The notes under the pieces are model-generated. The model worked only from the letters and a program-made list of their open reading frames with translations, was not told where the DNA came from and made no database searches. From contig REEK01000079.1 of assembly GCA_007695115.1 (NCBI GenBank), forward strand, positions 1 to 34,046: a DNA stretch of 34,046 nt, read 5' to 3'. Made by a program: the position numbers and the translations under genes. How positions within the stretch are numbered: the first letter of the stretch is position 1; every line of letters begins with the position of its first letter. The DNA comes from Sphaerobacteraceae bacterium (GTDB taxonomy: Bacteria; Chloroflexota; Chloroflexia; Thermomicrobiales; Thermomicrobiaceae). Of the stretch, positions 31,833-34,046 are shown piece after piece.

Positions 31833-33509
31833 CTAGACCGGCACCCCCGCCTCGAACGAATCCTCATCGACCAGGGCATCACCGCCGGAGAAGCCCATGG
31901 GAACTCCATCTGCTCTCCAGCAGGCAGCCCCGTGCAACATCGCCGTTTCGGGATCCCGGAGAATTCCGTTCATTCCGCCAGCGACCTTCAAAGGAGTCTC
32001 GACCGTGTGACCCATCGACTCGAGTCTGGCTTTGAGTTCCTCGACGCCATCGAAGCCTTTCTCGATCTCCAGCACCGGGCCACGATCCCACAACCTCGGC
32101 GCCTCAACGGCCTGTTGCAGCGACATTCCGTGATCGATCACATTGATGATCGCCTGCATCACCGAGCCGAAGATCCGGACCCCGCCGGGCGTCCCGATGG
32201 CCAGGAACGGTTGTTCATCCTTCATGACGAGGGTTGGCGACATCGATGACAGAATCCGCTTGCCCGGCGCGATCGAGTTCGTTCGGCCCGGTGTCGGATC
32301 CATAAGGTGCATGCAATTGTTCAGCAACATTCCGGTGCCCGGCACTGTCACGCGAGAACCGAACGCGTTGTTGAGCGTCTGGGTGGTGGTCACGATGTTC
32401 CCATCGGCATCGGCCGCACAGCAATGCGTCGTGCAATCGCCCTCGCCATCAGATGGAGTCGCAGCCTGGTAGTCCTGCGCCCTGGCGGGATCGATCTGCG
32501 ATTGCCGCTCGGCCGCATACTCCTTCGAGGTCAGCCAGTCCACCGGTACATCGAACATCTCCGGATCAGCCATATGCTGAAACCGATCGGCAAAGGCGAT
32601 CTTCATCGCCTCAGCGATGACATGAATCGTCTCGGCAGTGCCGAACCCTGACTTCTGCAGATCGAAGCCTTCCAGAATATTCAGCATCTGGATGATGTGA
32701 GTTCCTCCGGATGAAGCCGGAGCCATCGAGACGATCTCGTGCCCGCGATAGGTGCCTCGCACCGGCTCTCGCTCAACTATTCGATAGTTCTCGAGATCCA
32801 CCTGGCTGATCAGTCCACCGTTGCGCTGCATATCTTCCACGATCGCTTCGCCTAGTGGCCCCCGGTAGAGGTAGTCAGGCCCGTGGATTCCGATCTGCTC
32901 CAGCGTGTCGGCGTAGTCAGAACGAACCATGAGATCGCCCGCGCGGGGAGGTTCTCCGTTTGGAAGAAACACCTCGGCCGATGCGGGAAAGCGAGCCAGC
33001 TGATCCTGACACTGAATGATCATCGCCCGGAGATACGGACTGACCCGGAACCCCTGACGTCCGGCCCGAACCGCCGGGGCGATCACTTTATCGAGTGACA
33101 GATTGCCGTACTTCTCGATCGCTGTAGCCCAGCCGAGAAGCGTACCACCGGTGGCGACTGCCAGATAACCGGTGTTGTTGAGATCATCGACAACGTCGTT
33201 CTCCAGCGATCCCGCAATCGGCTCGAACATGTCTTTTCGTGCCGCAACCGGAACGGTCGCGTAGTTGTCGATCGTCGTTACCGTTCCGTCGGCCAACCGG
33301 ATATTGATGAACCCGGCACCGAAGATGGTCGTCATCATCGGTTCGACCATCGACAGGGTGAACATCGAACTGATGGCCGCATCGACGGCGTTACCGCCAT
33401 TCATCAACATCTCGGTTCCGGCCAGCGATGCCAGCGGATGGTTAGATGTGACCATCCCTTTACCGGCGATCGCTTCCTGCTTGAATGTGTGGCGTTGAAC
33501 TGTAGACAT
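31833..33509 (-). CDS. ggt: Gamma-glutamyltransferase family protein
   Basis: A 558-residue Ntn hydrolase that autocleaves into two subunits. The new N-terminal nucleophile is Thr360 in GDCTTHCCAADADGNIV, matching the TTH..V.D..GN consensus. Other landmarks are GMVTSNHPLAS near the start, GGNAVDAAI, GAGFINIR, MAPASSGGTHIIQML, NNAFGSRV, MSPTLV and GTPGG. Such enzymes cleave the gamma-glutamyl bond of glutathione or gamma-glutamyl compounds; some in this broader family act on acylated or polyglutamate substrates. There is no recognisable signal peptide, unlike many secreted GGTs, so it may be cytosolic. The ATG at 33509 has GAGGAAG eight bases upstream. Confidence 0.92.
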   Translation of the reverse strand: MSTVQRHTFKQEAIAGKGMVTSNHPLASLAGTEMLMNGGNAVDAAISSMFTLSMVEPMMTTIFGAGFINIRLADGTVTTIDNYATVPVAARKDMFEPIAGSLENDVVDDLNNTGYLAVATGGTLLGWATAIEKYGNLSLDKVIAPAVRAGRQGFRVSPYLRAMIIQCQDQLARFPASAEVFLPNGEPPRAGDLMVRSDYADTLEQIGIHGPDYLYRGPLGEAIVEDMQRNGGLISQVDLENYRIVEREPVRGTYRGHEIVSMAPASSGGTHIIQMLNILEGFDLQKSGFGTAETIHVIAEAMKIAFADRFQHMADPEMFDVPVDWLTSKEYAAERQSQIDPARAQDYQAATPSDGEGDCTTHCCAADADGNIVTTTQTLNNAFGSRVTVPGTGMLLNNCMHLMDPTPGRTNSIAPGKRILSSMSPTLVMKDEQPFLAIGTPGGVRIFGSVMQAIINVIDHGMSLQQAVEAPRLWDRGPVLEIEKGFDGVEELKARLESMGHTVETPLKVAGGMNGILRDPETAMLHGAACWRADGVPMGFSGGDALVDEDSFEAGVPV

Positions 33510-33670
33510 GGATCACTTCCTCAGGTAGTAATCGAGCGAGTGGTCTTCGTGTCCTGCCACCTTAGCCCGGCCTGATTCATGCGGCAATACGCTCATCGGG
33601 CATTGACGAACCACCTTCCACCAGAATCACCCGGCACGCAGCTACACCGCCGCTGAGAGGAGCACACGAC

Positions 33671-34046
33671 ATGGCACGGGCTTCACGGGAAATGCAGGCA
33701 TCCAGCAGGGCGAGCCAGCTTCCCGCTTCACCGATTCGACGACTGGCGCCACTGGCTGAAGCGGCCAAAGAGCGCGGCATTCATGTTCACCATCTCAACA
33801 TCGGGCAACCAGATCTGGCGCCGCCAGAGAGCATCACTCGTCTGCTGGAGCGCGCCAGCGGAGAAGAGCTCGTCTATGCTCCAGCGCGAGGCGCGTCCGA
33901 TGCCGTCAGCGCCTGGCAGATCTACTATTCACATCACAGTGTGGATCTGGAGCGGGAGGACATGCTGGTAACGGCCGGAGCCAGTGAGGCGCTCATGCTG
34001 GCACTGCTGACAACCTGTGATCCGGGCGATGATGTCTTGCTCCCCG
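33671..34046 (+). CDS. PLP-dependent aminotransferase, class I/II (partial)
   Basis: The frame is open to the end of the window, giving 125 residues of an N-terminal part. SPIRRLAPLAEAAKERGIHVHHLNIGQPDLAPPESI, LVYAPARGASDAVSAWQIYYS and MLVTAGASEALMLALLTTCDPGDDVLLP are standard aspartate aminotransferase-fold (fold type I) landmarks, with TAGASEA forming part of the phosphate-binding region. The lysine that binds PLP lies beyond the window. GAGGAG lies eight bases before the ATG at 33671. Substrate is not predictable from this portion. Confidence 0.88.
   Translation, partial: MARASREMQASSRASQLPASPIRRLAPLAEAAKERGIHVHHLNIGQPDLAPPESITRLLERASGEELVYAPARGASDAVSAWQIYYSHHSVDLEREDMLVTAGASEALMLALLTTCDPGDDVLLP

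Overview
The window reads as bacterial chromosome from a Chloroflexota member, most likely near Thermomicrobia/Sphaerobacter. The assignment is an inference from moderately high GC, the style of the periplasmic-binding-protein leaders (a YEELYAAAITGKMDRRQVLKRA-type start, then a Tat-like and lipobox segment), frequent GTG/TTG starts and the overall gene mix. Genes lie in short operons on both strands, with clear sigma70-like promoters (17-bp spacers) and intrinsic terminators. Several exported proteins carry very acidic linkers.

Layout: (1) 1-879, the end of an exported protein with repeated FxLYD-like domains. (2) 8351 down to 994, minus strand: a complete phosphate module, in transcription order OmpR-type response regulator, pstS, pstC, pstA, pstB, phoU, a strong hairpin terminator, then a second pstS. 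Four 11-bp direct repeats sit 10 bp upstream of a -10 element ahead of the regulator and look like a Pho box. (3) Divergent map and rpiB at 8473-9924. (4) 10066-13302, plus strand: three tandem paralogues, each with its own promoter and leader, encoding a signal peptide, a small His/Cys domain, an Asp-rich repeat, and a VPATGG motif plus membrane segment plus Arg tail. (5) 13621-17973: an unknown protein, an HD-domain phosphohydrolase, proline dehydrogenase, an MFS carrier and a small unknown protein. (6) 18185-23631, plus strand: an M20 amidohydrolase, a PQQ-type sugar dehydrogenase lipoprotein, a MoaD/ThiS-like protein directly followed by an aldehyde:ferredoxin-oxidoreductase-family tungsten/molybdenum enzyme, and a small helical protein. 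(7) 23740-26508: RidA-like, VOC-fold, BON-domain and two unknown or zinc-binding proteins. (8) 26653-29637: a PAS4-GGDEF-EAL cyclic-di-GMP protein. (9) 29990-31486: a B12-binding radical SAM protein whose frame runs through an in-frame TGA to give a C-terminal Cys-Sec-Ala-Glu-Pro (CUAEP) tail. (10) gamma-glutamyltransferase and the start of a PLP aminotransferase.

Most noteworthy are the probable selenoprotein with a SECIS-like hairpin after its UGA, the tandem family of Asp-rich putatively wall- or membrane-anchored proteins with signs of duplication and gene conversion, and the Pho-box-like operator. All functions are read from sequence by eye; no database search was run.
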